A stretch of 64,000 nucleotides of DNA. Origin: Guptibacillus hwajinpoensis. Its GTDB lineage: Bacteria; Bacillota; Bacilli; Bacillales; Guptibacillaceae. Both the position numbers and the translations under genes were made by a program. Shown one piece after another: positions 8,447 to 16,938 of the stretch; position 1 is the first letter of the stretch; each line of letters starts with the position of its first letter. Location: contig NZ_LELK01000015.1 of NCBI RefSeq assembly GCF_001039475.1, forward strand, positions 62,001-126,000, read 5' to 3'. Under the pieces are notes generated by a model. The model saw only the letters and a list, made by a program, of their open reading frames with translations. It did not search any database and had not been told where the DNA came from.

Positions 8447-9346
8447 ATGAAGAACCTTAACAACTACGGCTATGCCTTTATAGCTCCGTTTTGGATCATC
8501 TTTCTCATATTTAATATTTATCCGGTTGGACTAACTTTTTATTATAGCTTTACCAACTACAGTGGAAGCGGAACAGCTGAAGTCGTTGGATTCGCGAATT
8601 ATCAGCGTTTGATTGCAGACTCTTATTTTGTTGAAGCGTTTTTTAACACCTGGAAAATCTGGGGCGTTAACTTTGGGCTACAAATTGTTATTGCACTTAT
8701 ACTTGCAGCCATTTTCTCTGATATGCGCGTAAAAATGAAAGGTCTTTCCTTCTTCCGATCGATCTTTTATCTTCCTAACTTGATTACAGTAAGCTCTGTT
8801 GCACTGTTGTTTGGTATCCTACTTGATTGGCAACACGGATCTTTAAATATGGTCTTGATGAATATTGGTATCATCTCACAGCCGATTAACTGGCTGAATG
8901 AACCTGCTTCTGCTCAGTTATCTGTTTCACTGATTCTGACATGGATGTGGTTCGGCCATTCATTCATCGTTGTAATGGCAGGTGTTTCTGGAATTTCAAC
9001 TGACTTCTATGAAGCAGCATTGATTGACGGTGCGAACCGCTGGCAAACTTTTACGAAGATTACGCTGCCGTTGTTAAAGCCGATTCTCCTCTACATTATG
9101 ATTACTTCTTTAATTGGTGGCCTTCAGCTATTCGACCTACCAATGCTTCTAACAGATGGTATTGGCTCACCGGATGGTTCACTAAATACAATGGTGCTTT
9201 ACTTGTACAATCAGGCATTTAAGTACAACAACTATGGTTATGCTGCTGCTGTTGCATATGGTTTGTTCATTATTACGGTTATTTTCTCAGCAATCGTATT
9301 CAAATCAATGTATGGTAACGAGCGTAAACAAGCGAGGCGGGTGTAA
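8447..9346 (+). CDS. ABC sugar transporter permease (MalF-type)
   Basis: Integral membrane permease of 299 residues with about six helices, of the CUT1 family MalF/UgpA type. The cytoplasmic coupling loop EAALIDGANRWQTFTKITLPLLKP (conserved EAA motif, about residues 188-211) contacts the ATPase. It starts with ATG 8 nt after GAGAGGAG and lies 4 bp before the second permease. No ATP-binding gene is present in the locus, so it probably uses a shared MsmX-type ATPase encoded elsewhere, as B. subtilis CUT1 importers do. Confidence 0.9.
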   Translation: MKNLNNYGYAFIAPFWIIFLIFNIYPVGLTFYYSFTNYSGSGTAEVVGFANYQRLIADSYFVEAFFNTWKIWGVNFGLQIVIALILAAIFSDMRVKMKGLSFFRSIFYLPNLITVSSVALLFGILLDWQHGSLNMVLMNIGIISQPINWLNEPASAQLSVSLILTWMWFGHSFIVVMAGVSGISTDFYEAALIDGANRWQTFTKITLPLLKPILLYIMITSLIGGLQLFDLPMLLTDGIGSPDGSLNTMVLYLYNQAFKYNNYGYAAAVAYGLFIITVIFSAIVFKSMYGNERKQARRV

Positions 9347-9349
9347 ATC

Positions 9350-10261
9350 ATGATGGATAGAACTGAAATTGAAAACAATGTAACGCCTGAGAAACTGAGC
9401 AAAAGGACTCTAGTACCTCAAGAATCAAAAACGAAAAAGCGTCGATCCCTAATAAAGGGGATTATCTATGCATTACTGATCCTTACAGCGGTTATCTGTT
9501 TTATCCCGTTCCTTATGATGCTTGTGAATGCGACTCGTTCAAATGATGCCATCCTAACAGGATTTACACTAATTCCAGGTACAGCACTAATGGAGAATTA
9601 CCGTACAATGATGGAATACGTAAACATCTGGAATGGTTTTAAAAACAGCTTAATTATTTCAGTTCTTGTGACACTTTTAACTGGTTACTTCTCGGCTTTG
9701 ACAGCTTATGGGTTTGCCTTCTATACCTTTAAAGGTAAGAACTTCCTATTTGTTTTCATGCTTGTCATGATGATGGTGCCTGGTCAACTTGGACTAATTG
9801 GATTCTATGAACTTTGTAAGAATCTTGGCATTTTGGATACGTTCATTCCTTTAATTATTCCAGCTATTGCTAGTCCGTTTGTTGTATTTTTCTTACGTCA
9901 ATACATTCAAACTACGCTTCATCCAAGCTTAATTGAAGCAGCTAGAATTGACGGTGCGAGTGAGCTGCGTATTTTCCATACTGTAGCCATTCCAATTATG
10001 ATGCCGGCTGTTGCAACGATGTCGATCTTCACTTTTATCGGTTCATGGAACAACTACATTGTGCCGTTAGTCGTTCTATTCTCGCCAGAAAAATACACAT
10101 TACCTGTCTTAATGGGCTTCTTAAAAGGTTCACAGGTAGCACAGAATTTAGGATCAATGTATTTAGGTATCGCTATATCTGTTGTTCCAATCATGATCGC
10201 ATTTCTATTTTTGTCTAAGTACATCGTTAATAGTATCTCAGCTGGAGCTGTTAAAGAGTAG
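9350..10261 (+). CDS. ABC sugar transporter permease (MalG-type)
   Basis: Second permease, 303 residues. An unusually charged N-terminal tail of about 35 residues precedes the first helix. The EAA loop reads EAARIDGASELRIFHTVAIPIMMP (about residues 194-217). Two adjacent ATGs are present; the first is used here and the choice affects one residue. It forms the transport channel with the upstream permease. The stop is 14 bp from the GH1 gene, indicating one operon. Confidence 0.9.
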   Translation: MMDRTEIENNVTPEKLSKRTLVPQESKTKKRRSLIKGIIYALLILTAVICFIPFLMMLVNATRSNDAILTGFTLIPGTALMENYRTMMEYVNIWNGFKNSLIISVLVTLLTGYFSALTAYGFAFYTFKGKNFLFVFMLVMMMVPGQLGLIGFYELCKNLGILDTFIPLIIPAIASPFVVFFLRQYIQTTLHPSLIEAARIDGASELRIFHTVAIPIMMPAVATMSIFTFIGSWNNYIVPLVVLFSPEKYTLPVLMGFLKGSQVAQNLGSMYLGIAISVVPIMIAFLFLSKYIVNSISAGAVKE

Positions 10262-10275
10262 GGGAGAGGGATTCT

Positions 10276-11622
10276 ATGAAATTTAATAAGGATTTTACGT
10301 TCGGAACAGCAACATCTTCGTATCAAATTGAAGGAGCTCATAATGAGGGGGGACGAACTCCTTCAATCTGGGATATGTTTTGTGATATCCCAGGTAAAGT
10401 GCACGAGCAACACAACGGTAATGTTGCTTGTAATCACTATCATCGGTATGAAGAAGATATCCAGATTATTAAAGATCTTGGAGTAGACACTTATCGCTTC
10501 TCCATTGCCTGGCCTCGTATTTTCCCTGCAAAAGGGCAGTTTAACGAAGAAGGAATGGTTTTCTACCAAACACTAGCAAAACGTTTACGTGAAGAAGGAA
10601 TTAAACCTGCCGTTACACTTTACCACTGGGATCTACCGATGTGGGCACATGAAGAAGGTGGATGGGTAAACCGTGATTCTGTCGAGTGGTTCATGGATTA
10701 TGCAAGAGTTTGCTTCCGTGAGCTTGATGGATTAGTAGATTCATGGATTACGCACAATGAACCATGGTGTGCAGGTTTTCTTGGTTACCATATGGGCGTC
10801 CATGCTCCTGGACACACAAACTTAGATGAAGCAGTACGTGCTGTCCACCATATGCTCCTATCCCATGGAGAAGCAGTAAACATGTTGAAAAATGAATTTG
10901 GTTCCACAACATCAATTGGTATTACGTTAAATCTATCTCCTGTATATCCGAAAACAGATTCCGTCAATGATCGACTTGCAGCAAATAATTCGGACGGTTA
11001 TTCAAACCGATGGTTCCTAGACCCTGTTTTTAGAGGAAGCTATCCAGTCGACATGATGAACTTGTTCTCCAAATATGTTCATAACTATGACTTCATTCAA
11101 GAAGGCGATTTACAAACAATATCAACGCCGTGTGACTTCTTTGGAATTAATTTCTACAGCCGTGGGTTAGTTGAATTTAATGCAGCGAATGATTTTCTAA
11201 CTCAAGGCGCACATTCCGATTATGAGAAAACAGGAATGGGCTGGGATATCGCACCAAATGAATTTAAAGACCTAATTAGAAGATTACGAAACGAATACAC
11301 TGATCTTCCTATCTATATTACGGAAAACGGTGCAGCTTACGATGATAAGGTGGAAGACGGGCGTGTACACGATCAGTTAAGAATTGATTATGTGGAAAAG
11401 CACCTTCAAGCCGTTTCTGATTTAAATGAAGAAGGCATGAATATTCAAGGTTACTATCTCTGGTCGTTACTTGATAACTTCGAGTGGAGTTTCGGTTATG
11501 ATAAGCGGTTTGGCATAATCTACGTGAATTATGAAACGCAGGAACGAATTTGGAAAGACAGTGCCTTATGGTATGCGGACATTGTGAAGAATAGAGGGTC
11601 TGTCCTACCACTTAATGCATAG
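10276..11622 (+). CDS. GH1 beta-glucosidase
   Basis: Intracellular family 1 glycoside hydrolase of 448 residues, the usual length of bacterial BglA/BglB enzymes. The acid/base is Glu162 in THNEPWC and the nucleophile is Glu350 in ITENGAAYDD. Further GH1 hallmarks are FGTATSSYQIEGA at the N-terminus and SLLDNFEWSFGYDKRFGIIYV near the C-terminus. It lacks a signal peptide, so it acts on sugar taken up by the adjacent ABC transporter. The neighbouring transporter is not a PTS, so unphosphorylated oligosaccharide is the probable substrate rather than a 6-phospho-glucoside. Confidence 0.94.
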   Translation: MKFNKDFTFGTATSSYQIEGAHNEGGRTPSIWDMFCDIPGKVHEQHNGNVACNHYHRYEEDIQIIKDLGVDTYRFSIAWPRIFPAKGQFNEEGMVFYQTLAKRLREEGIKPAVTLYHWDLPMWAHEEGGWVNRDSVEWFMDYARVCFRELDGLVDSWITHNEPWCAGFLGYHMGVHAPGHTNLDEAVRAVHHMLLSHGEAVNMLKNEFGSTTSIGITLNLSPVYPKTDSVNDRLAANNSDGYSNRWFLDPVFRGSYPVDMMNLFSKYVHNYDFIQEGDLQTISTPCDFFGINFYSRGLVEFNAANDFLTQGAHSDYEKTGMGWDIAPNEFKDLIRRLRNEYTDLPIYITENGAAYDDKVEDGRVHDQLRIDYVEKHLQAVSDLNEEGMNIQGYYLWSLLDNFEWSFGYDKRFGIIYVNYETQERIWKDSALWYADIVKNRGSVLPLNA

Positions 11623-11637
11623 AAGGAGGGGAATTCG

Positions 11638-12978
11638 GTGAAAACAAAAACAATTACTCATATTCAATCAGCGAGAGATAACGGAGACCTTCTTAAAGTT
11701 AAAGAACCACTTCAGGTCTCATCTCATTCTAATGAAAATGCTACTCAGATTTCAATTGATCCAAAACAAACATATCAAACAATACTAGGGTTTGGCGGTG
11801 CCTTCACAGAGGCATCTGCTTATACCCTTTCTCTTATTAGCGAAGAGAAAAGGAATGAAATTATCCATCGCTATTTTCATCCTGAGGAAGGTTTAGGGTA
11901 TCGCTTCGGTCGTACGCATATAAACAGTTGTGATTTTTCTCTAGGTAACTATACGTATGTTGAAGATTATGATACTTCTTTATCAACATTTTCAATTGAG
12001 CGGGAGAAAGAGCTTGTCATTCCATTGATTAAGGATGCCACTAAGGTAGCGGGGGACAAGTTGTCGATTGTTTCTTCGCCATGGAGTCCTCCACCATGGA
12101 TGAAAGATAGTAATGAAATGAACCATGGTGGAAAACTCCTTCCAGAGTACAATTCACTATGGGCGGACTATTACATGAAGTATGTTGACGCAATGGAAAC
12201 GGAAGGCATCCCAATTTGGGGACTAACGATTCAGAACGAACCTGAAGCGAAGCAAGTATGGGACTCTTGTCTTTATACTGCAGAGGAAGAACGCGATTTT
12301 ATTAAAAACTACCTTGGGCCAGCAATCCGTAAAAGTGGTAGAGAAGAACTTAAAGTGATTATCTGGGACCACAATCGGGATGTGGTTTACGAGCGGGCTA
12401 GTAAAGTGTTGTCCGATCCTGAAGCGGCACAGTATGTGTGGGGAACTGGACTTCACTGGTATGTCTCAGAAGAATTTGAGAATCTATCAAAAGTTCACGA
12501 TGCGTTCCCTGATAAGCACCTTATTTTTACGGAAGGTTGTATTGAGGGTGGCGTACAACTCGGTGCATGGCATACTGGTGAGCGTTATGCGCGGAATATT
12601 ATGGGTGATTTGAACAACTACTTAGAAGCGTGGATTGATTGGAACATCGTTTTGAATGAAGATGGTGGTCCTAATCATGTGGGTAATTATTGCGATGCGC
12701 CAGTCATTGTTGATACGAAAACTGGTGAAGTTCATTACAACAGTTCTTTTTATTATATTGGTCACTTTAGCAAGTACGTGAAACCCGGTGCCGTTCGGAT
12801 ATCGTGTACTGCTTCTAACAGTGATATTCAATTAACTGCTTTTCGAAATCAGTCTGGTGAAATTGTCGTTATCCTTATGAATGAAAAAGATGAAGAACAT
12901 GCTGTTAACCTGGAGATTGAAGGACAGAATGTAGCTGCTATGATGCCTGCTCATTCGATCTCTACGATTCTCATATAG
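11638..12978 (+). CDS. GH30 glycosidase (glucosylceramidase-like), cytoplasmic
   Basis: Glycoside hydrolase family 30 enzyme of 446 residues, starting at GTG 6-7 nt after AAGGAGGGG. Signatures are GFGGAFTEASAYTL (about residues 49-62), SSPWSPPPWMKDS, the acid/base Glu201 in IQNEPEAKQVWDSC, the nucleophile Glu299 in IFTEGC and a C-terminal beta-sandwich. The family cleaves beta-1,6-glucosidic and related bonds. There is no signal peptide, so unlike secreted GH30 glucanases it should act inside the cell on imported oligosaccharides together with the GH1 enzyme. It is the last gene of the LacI-controlled operon. Confidence 0.9.
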   Translation: MKTKTITHIQSARDNGDLLKVKEPLQVSSHSNENATQISIDPKQTYQTILGFGGAFTEASAYTLSLISEEKRNEIIHRYFHPEEGLGYRFGRTHINSCDFSLGNYTYVEDYDTSLSTFSIEREKELVIPLIKDATKVAGDKLSIVSSPWSPPPWMKDSNEMNHGGKLLPEYNSLWADYYMKYVDAMETEGIPIWGLTIQNEPEAKQVWDSCLYTAEEERDFIKNYLGPAIRKSGREELKVIIWDHNRDVVYERASKVLSDPEAAQYVWGTGLHWYVSEEFENLSKVHDAFPDKHLIFTEGCIEGGVQLGAWHTGERYARNIMGDLNNYLEAWIDWNIVLNEDGGPNHVGNYCDAPVIVDTKTGEVHYNSSFYYIGHFSKYVKPGAVRISCTASNSDIQLTAFRNQSGEIVVILMNEKDEEHAVNLEIEGQNVAAMMPAHSISTILI

Positions 12979-12984
12979 GTTATA

Positions 12985-13023
12985 GGTGCCTGTCACCACC
13001 CGATATAGCTCACATTTTGTCGA
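12985..13023. repeat. REP-like intergenic repeat, copy 3
   Basis: GGTGCCTGTCACCACCCGAT, then ATAGCTCACATTTTGTCGA, the same block order as copies at 4075-4115 and 4768-4808. It sits between the GH30 stop codon and the terminator. Confidence 0.7.
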
Positions 13024-13026
13024 TAA

Positions 13027-13072
13027 AAAGAAGCTCGATGAATGGTGGAAACACCTTTCATCGAGCTTCTTT
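13027..13072. terminator. Bidirectional terminator
   Basis: A 16-bp stem (AAAGAAGCTCGATGAA pairing with TTCATCGAGCTTCTTT) separates the sugar operon from the convergent gene at 13095-13439. A/T tracts on both sides serve both directions. Confidence 0.9.
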
Positions 13073-13094
13073 AATTTTCTTATATGCTATTTTA

Positions 13095-13439
13095 TTAATT
13101 CGTATCTCCAAGTTGCTTAATAGCTTCCATAATATCTGACATTGCATCTTGCATGTTATCGAGGAACTGTTGGGTTGTAAATGATAGAGACACAATATCT
13201 TTGCAATCAATGAATGTAATCATATCCTCATTCATAATAGTCTCTTTGAATTTAGCGCAACAAGTTTTGGGGTCATATTCAATAAAAGTCCCTTTAATAG
13301 AAGACTTAATTCCACCTGCTTTAGTTCTAACAAAGACTGGTACTGGAGTATCACAATGGAGGTTGCGAAGTTTGGTGCAAATACATTTATCGCATTTCGT
13401 TCTCTTGTGAAAATCTTCATGGTGCAAACTCACGGTCAT
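13095..13439 (-). CDS. Small Cys-rich protein, possibly spore-coat related
   Basis: Protein of 114 residues that I do not recognise with certainty. The N-terminal third is rich in Cys and His (HKRTKCDKCICTKLRNLHC), followed by a beta-rich segment (PVFVRTKAGG, KTCCAKFKE, ITFIDCKDIVSLSF) and a short acidic helix. The Cys pattern and the TPVPVF...GG block recall CotY/CotZ-type spore outer coat proteins, but the similarity is only visual. The ATG has AAGGAG 4 nt upstream. It is a monocistronic unit convergent with the sugar operon. A metal-binding small protein is an alternative. Confidence 0.55.
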   Translation of the reverse strand: MTVSLHHEDFHKRTKCDKCICTKLRNLHCDTPVPVFVRTKAGGIKSSIKGTFIEYDPKTCCAKFKETIMNEDMITFIDCKDIVSLSFTTQQFLDNMQDAMSDIMEAIKQLGDTN

Positions 13440-13709
13440 TTCACTCCTTAAAAATTGAGATACTATATAATACGATACAATTTAGAGAATGTTTGGACAT
13501 TCATTGGGTAATTTCAAATCTACTAATTCAAAATATAATATCTCAAAGGTGCGATTAGAGAAAAGTAGTCAAAGTTAGTTAGGAGAAACCAAATCATTTA
13601 TCAAATTATGTGATAAAGTCGAATAAAGGACTATAAAAAAATTTGTCGAATGCTAATAACTTAAAAGAATGCTGAAGAATGTTGTCGCAGCAAAATAGGA
13701 GTAGAACTG

Positions 13710-14741
13710 ATGAAAATTTGGTTTAATCGATGGTTTACAACCGTCGCACATTATATTGACTTGATTCGAAATAATGAAGATGGAGCAGTCTTTGAGATAT
13801 ACGGCTCTCATCCAAATGAAGATGCTTTGTATTTACAGTATTGTGATTACGCTTTTGTTGAACCTGACATTAGTGGTGATGCTTATATTGACTATTGTCT
13901 AAGCGTTTGTATTGAGAAGGAGGTTGATCTATTCATACCACGTAAAGAAAATGTTCTGATCTCTCAAAATCTCTCAAAATTCCATGAGATTGGTGTCAAA
14001 GTACTCGTTTGTAATGCAGAATTAATGGCACTAATGGACAATAAAGCTGCGATGTACGAATCGATTACTGAACGAGAAAAAGAAAAAGGTCAACCACTTG
14101 TACCACTTCCAGATTATGTGGTCGTTAACAATGTAGATGAATTCAGGGAAGCTTATACTCATCTCACGAAAAAAGGCCATACGGTTTGTTTCAAACCTGT
14201 AATCGGTGAAGGAGCAAATGGTTTTCGCGTTATTAAAGAGGGGCAGGAAACGATTGAAGAACTTCTGACAGAAGGAGTTACACGAAGAATATCAATGGAG
14301 CATGCGTGTTCCATTCTAAGCCAAAAGGAAACATTTCCTGACTTAATGGTTCTTGAGTATTTAGAAGGGTATGAGTATAGCATCGATTGTCTTGCTTATG
14401 ATGGTGAGCTACACCTTGCTATTCCTCGTAAGAAGACTGGAGGACGAATTAGAGAACTGGAAGATAATCAAGAACTTCTCGCGATCGCACGGGCTCTTCA
14501 TCGAGAGTACAACATTGATTACATATCAAACATACAAGTGAAGTTCAGTAAAGGTGTACCAAAGCTTCTTGAAATTAATCCTAGGATGGCAGGTGGACTT
14601 AATATTAGTTGTTTATCAGGCGTGAATATACCTTATGAGGCAATTAAACTATTATTGCATGGTAATAGTAAGGTTGATAAGTTTACACCAACTATGGGAA
14701 TTCGTGCGAGTCATATTGAGAAGGAAATAGTTCTTATGTAA
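13710..14741 (+). CDS. ATP-grasp protein of the Ter biosynthetic module
   Basis: ATP-grasp ligase of 343 residues, carbamoyl-phosphate-synthase-like. The ATP-binding segment is VCFKPVIGEGANGFRVI (about residues 158-174), with LEYLEGYEYSIDCLAYDG and the metal-binding KLLEINPRMAGGLN near 288-300. Such enzymes join a carboxylate to an amine or thiol via an acyl phosphate. ATP-grasp genes of this type are part of the predicted biosynthetic module in Ter stress loci, and here it precedes three terD genes with a 292-bp gap that holds a separate promoter. The ATG follows AGGAG by 8 nt. The product is not known. Confidence 0.85.
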   Translation: MKIWFNRWFTTVAHYIDLIRNNEDGAVFEIYGSHPNEDALYLQYCDYAFVEPDISGDAYIDYCLSVCIEKEVDLFIPRKENVLISQNLSKFHEIGVKVLVCNAELMALMDNKAAMYESITEREKEKGQPLVPLPDYVVVNNVDEFREAYTHLTKKGHTVCFKPVIGEGANGFRVIKEGQETIEELLTEGVTRRISMEHACSILSQKETFPDLMVLEYLEGYEYSIDCLAYDGELHLAIPRKKTGGRIRELEDNQELLAIARALHREYNIDYISNIQVKFSKGVPKLLEINPRMAGGLNISCLSGVNIPYEAIKLLLHGNSKVDKFTPTMGIRASHIEKEIVLM

Positions 14742-14922
14742 CCTTGAGGTTGTTTCTAATAGTAAAGAAGAAAAACGTGGTAATTATTTGACGAATTAGA
14801 CAATATCTTAAGTGCGTTTATCAATTGTTTAGAGGCTAAAGGATTCATTTTATCTGAAAATATGTTAATTTTAAATAGAAAGAAAAGATTTATCGCGCAA
14901 AAACATCTTTTTTGTTGAAACG

Positions 14923-14948
14923 TGAAACTTTTAAAATCTAGGCACGTA
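14923..14948 (+). promoter_or_regulatory. ECF-sigma (SigW/SigM/SigX-type) promoter of the ter operon
   Basis: TGAAAC (14923-14928), a 16-bp spacer and CGTA (14945-14948) match the Bacillus extracytoplasmic-function sigma consensus exactly. A second TGAAAC precedes it at 14916-14921. It lies 85 bp before the first terD start. The B. subtilis yceC operon is a known target of SigW, SigM and SigX, which supports the call. Confidence 0.8.
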
Positions 14949-15033
14949 TAACAAGGTAGGCTCTACAAAATTCAAAAATACTAGTCGTTACAATCATACT
15001 TGTTTTTAAATCTACTAATAGGAGTGAAACAAT

Positions 15034-15642
15034 TTGACAATTTCTTTGCAGAAAGGTCAACGAATTGACTTAACAAAAGGAAATGCAGGCTTATCGAAAA
15101 TTATGGTTGGCCTTGGCTGGGATCCAGTTCAGCAGAAGAAAGGCGGAGGCCTTCTTGGCGGTCTTTTCGGAGGCGGCGGTGGCGGTGCTGACGTTGACTG
15201 TGATGCTTCTATCCTAATGCTTGAAGATGAAAAGCTAACTTCTAAAAAAGATTTGATTTATTTTGGTAACCTGAAAAGTGCATGTGGAAGTATCAATCAC
15301 ACAGGTGACAATTTAACAGGTGCTGGAGACGGCGATGATGAGCAAATCATGGTCGATCTAGGCAAAATCCCACAGCGTATTACGAAGTTAGTCTTTGTTG
15401 TTAACATATACGATGCAGTGAAGCGTAAACAGGACTTCGGCATGATTGAGAATGCATTTATCCGTGTAGTGAATCAATCGAATCAAGAAGAGCTAATTAA
15501 GTTCAATCTCACAGACAACTACTCTGGTAAAACGAGCCTATTTGTAGCAGAAATTTATCGACACGGATCTGAATGGAAGTTTGCGGCGATTGGTAATGGA
15601 ACGAATGACGCTGGTTTAAGCGACATTGCAAAGAAATACTAA
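15034..15642 (+). CDS. yceC: TerD-family protein with Gly-rich insertion (YceC-like)
   Basis: TerD-domain protein of 202 residues, a calcium-binding stress protein. It starts at TTG, 8 nt after AGGAG, giving [16 protein letters not shown], which aligns with the two paralogues downstream. In place of the usual YDGGNDFDLDAS segment it carries a longer Gly-rich loop (GGGLLGGLFGGGGGG, about residues 37-51) followed by ADVDCDAS. The later DDEQIMVDL, IYDAVKRKQDFGMIENAFIRVV and GSEWKFAAIGNG blocks are conserved. It is the first gene after the ECF-type promoter. TerD proteins confer resistance to tellurite and envelope stress; the mechanism is unclear. Confidence 0.9.
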   Translation: MTISLQKGQRIDLTKGNAGLSKIMVGLGWDPVQQKKGGGLLGGLFGGGGGGADVDCDASILMLEDEKLTSKKDLIYFGNLKSACGSINHTGDNLTGAGDGDDEQIMVDLGKIPQRITKLVFVVNIYDAVKRKQDFGMIENAFIRVVNQSNQEELIKFNLTDNYSGKTSLFVAEIYRHGSEWKFAAIGNGTNDAGLSDIAKKY

Positions 15643-15669
15643 ACTACTTAAAATAAGGGGCTGAATAGC

Positions 15670-16251
15670 ATGGCTGTATCATTATCAAAAGGACAAAAAG
15701 TAGATTTAACAAAAACAAACCCAGGTCTATCAAAGGTTATTGTAGGACTTGGATGGGACACGAACAAATACGATGGTGGAAATGACTTTGACCTTGATGC
15801 AAGTGTCTTCCTATTAGATAGCAATGGTAAATGTGCTTCTGATAAAGATTTTGTTTTCTATAACCAGACTGAAGGTGGCGGCGGCTCTGTCGTTCATACA
15901 GGCGATAATCGTACAGGTGAAGGCGCTGGCGATGATGAACAGGTAAAGGTTAATCTTAAGGATGTTCCTTCTGCAGTAGAAAAGGTTTCATTTGTTATTA
16001 CGATTCACGATGCGGAAGCTCGTAACCAAAATTTTGGACAAGTATCCAACGCATTTGTAAGAATCGTTAGTGAAGATTCTAATGAAGAACTCATTCGTTA
16101 TGACCTAGGAGAAGATTTCTCAATCGAAACAGCTATTATTGTTGGAGAGCTATATCGCCATAACGGCGAATGGAAATTCTCTGCAGTAGGATCAGGTTAT
16201 GAAGGTGGTCTTGCTAGAATCGCTTCTGATTTCGGTTTGCAAGTCGGATAA
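15670..16251 (+). CDS. yceD: TerD-family calcium-binding stress protein (YceD-like)
   Basis: TerD-domain protein of 193 residues. The N-terminus [22 protein letters not shown] is followed by the calcium-site motif DFDLDASVFLLD (about residues 40-51), [16 protein letters not shown] (about 76-91) and [12 protein letters not shown]. The acidic residues in DFDLD and GDDEQ are the usual metal ligands. It lies 27 bp after the first terD gene, and ATG is preceded by AAGGGG. It is closer in sequence to the third paralogue than to the first. Confidence 0.92.
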   Translation: MAVSLSKGQKVDLTKTNPGLSKVIVGLGWDTNKYDGGNDFDLDASVFLLDSNGKCASDKDFVFYNQTEGGGGSVVHTGDNRTGEGAGDDEQVKVNLKDVPSAVEKVSFVITIHDAEARNQNFGQVSNAFVRIVSEDSNEELIRYDLGEDFSIETAIIVGELYRHNGEWKFSAVGSGYEGGLARIASDFGLQVG

Positions 16252-16261
16252 TATCTTCTTT

Positions 16262-16290
16262 ATGGCAAGAGGGCTGAACCCTCTTGCCAT
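16262..16290 (+). other. Intercistronic hairpin between terD paralogues
   Basis: ATGGCAAGAGGG pairs perfectly with CCCTCTTGCCAT around a 5-nt loop. There is no T-tract, so it is more likely an mRNA-stabilising or processing structure than a terminator. Confidence 0.6.
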
Positions 16291-16320
16291 TCCAATATAA
16301 ACGCGAATTGGGGGATGACA

Positions 16321-16899
16321 TTGGCTATTCAATTATCTAAAGGACAGCGGATTGACTTAACGAAAACAAATCCTGGACTCGTAAAAGGGCTCATAGGACT
16401 TGGTTGGGATACGAATAAATATCAAGGTGGATCTGATTTTGATCTTGATGCATCTGCATTTCTAGTTGATGCAAATAATCGTTGTCAGAATGACCTGGAT
16501 TTTGTTTTCTACAACAATTTGGAGCATCCGAGCAAATCGGTCATTCATACCGGCGATAACCGCACGGGTGAAGGTGATGGAGATGACGAACAACTTATCG
16601 TAGACTTCTCCCAAATTCCTGCTCACGTCGATAAAATTGGTATCACAGTAACGATTCATGATGGTGAGACGCGTCACCAAAACTTTGGACAAGTATCCAA
16701 CGCATTTGTTCGTCTTGCAGATGAAGCAACTGGAGAAGAGCTTTTGCGATTTGATCTTGGTGAAGACTTTTCTATTGAAACGTCAGTAGTCGTCTGTGAA
16801 CTGTATCGCCACGGAAGCGAATGGAAATTCAATGCAATCGGCAGTGGGTTCTCTGGCGGACTTGCTTCCCTTTGTAGAAATTATGGGCTAGACGTCTAA
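16321..16899 (+). CDS. yceE: TerD-family calcium-binding stress protein (YceE-like)
   Basis: Third TerD paralogue, 192 residues. I chose the TTG at 16321 because it gives [20 protein letters not shown], collinear with the neighbour MAVSLSKGQ, and leaves 7 nt to the GGGGG ribosome site; the ATG at 16315 would overlap that site. Calcium-site motifs [12 protein letters not shown] and GDGDDEQ are intact. In the operon it lies between the second terD and terC. TerD proteins are thought to form membrane-associated complexes with TerC-type proteins. Confidence 0.92.
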   Translation: MAIQLSKGQRIDLTKTNPGLVKGLIGLGWDTNKYQGGSDFDLDASAFLVDANNRCQNDLDFVFYNNLEHPSKSVIHTGDNRTGEGDGDDEQLIVDFSQIPAHVDKIGITVTIHDGETRHQNFGQVSNAFVRLADEATGEELLRFDLGEDFSIETSVVVCELYRHGSEWKFNAIGSGFSGGLASLCRNYGLDV

Positions 16900-16938
16900 C
16901 GTAAAGCTTAGCAAGTTGACATTAGGAGGAAACATCAA

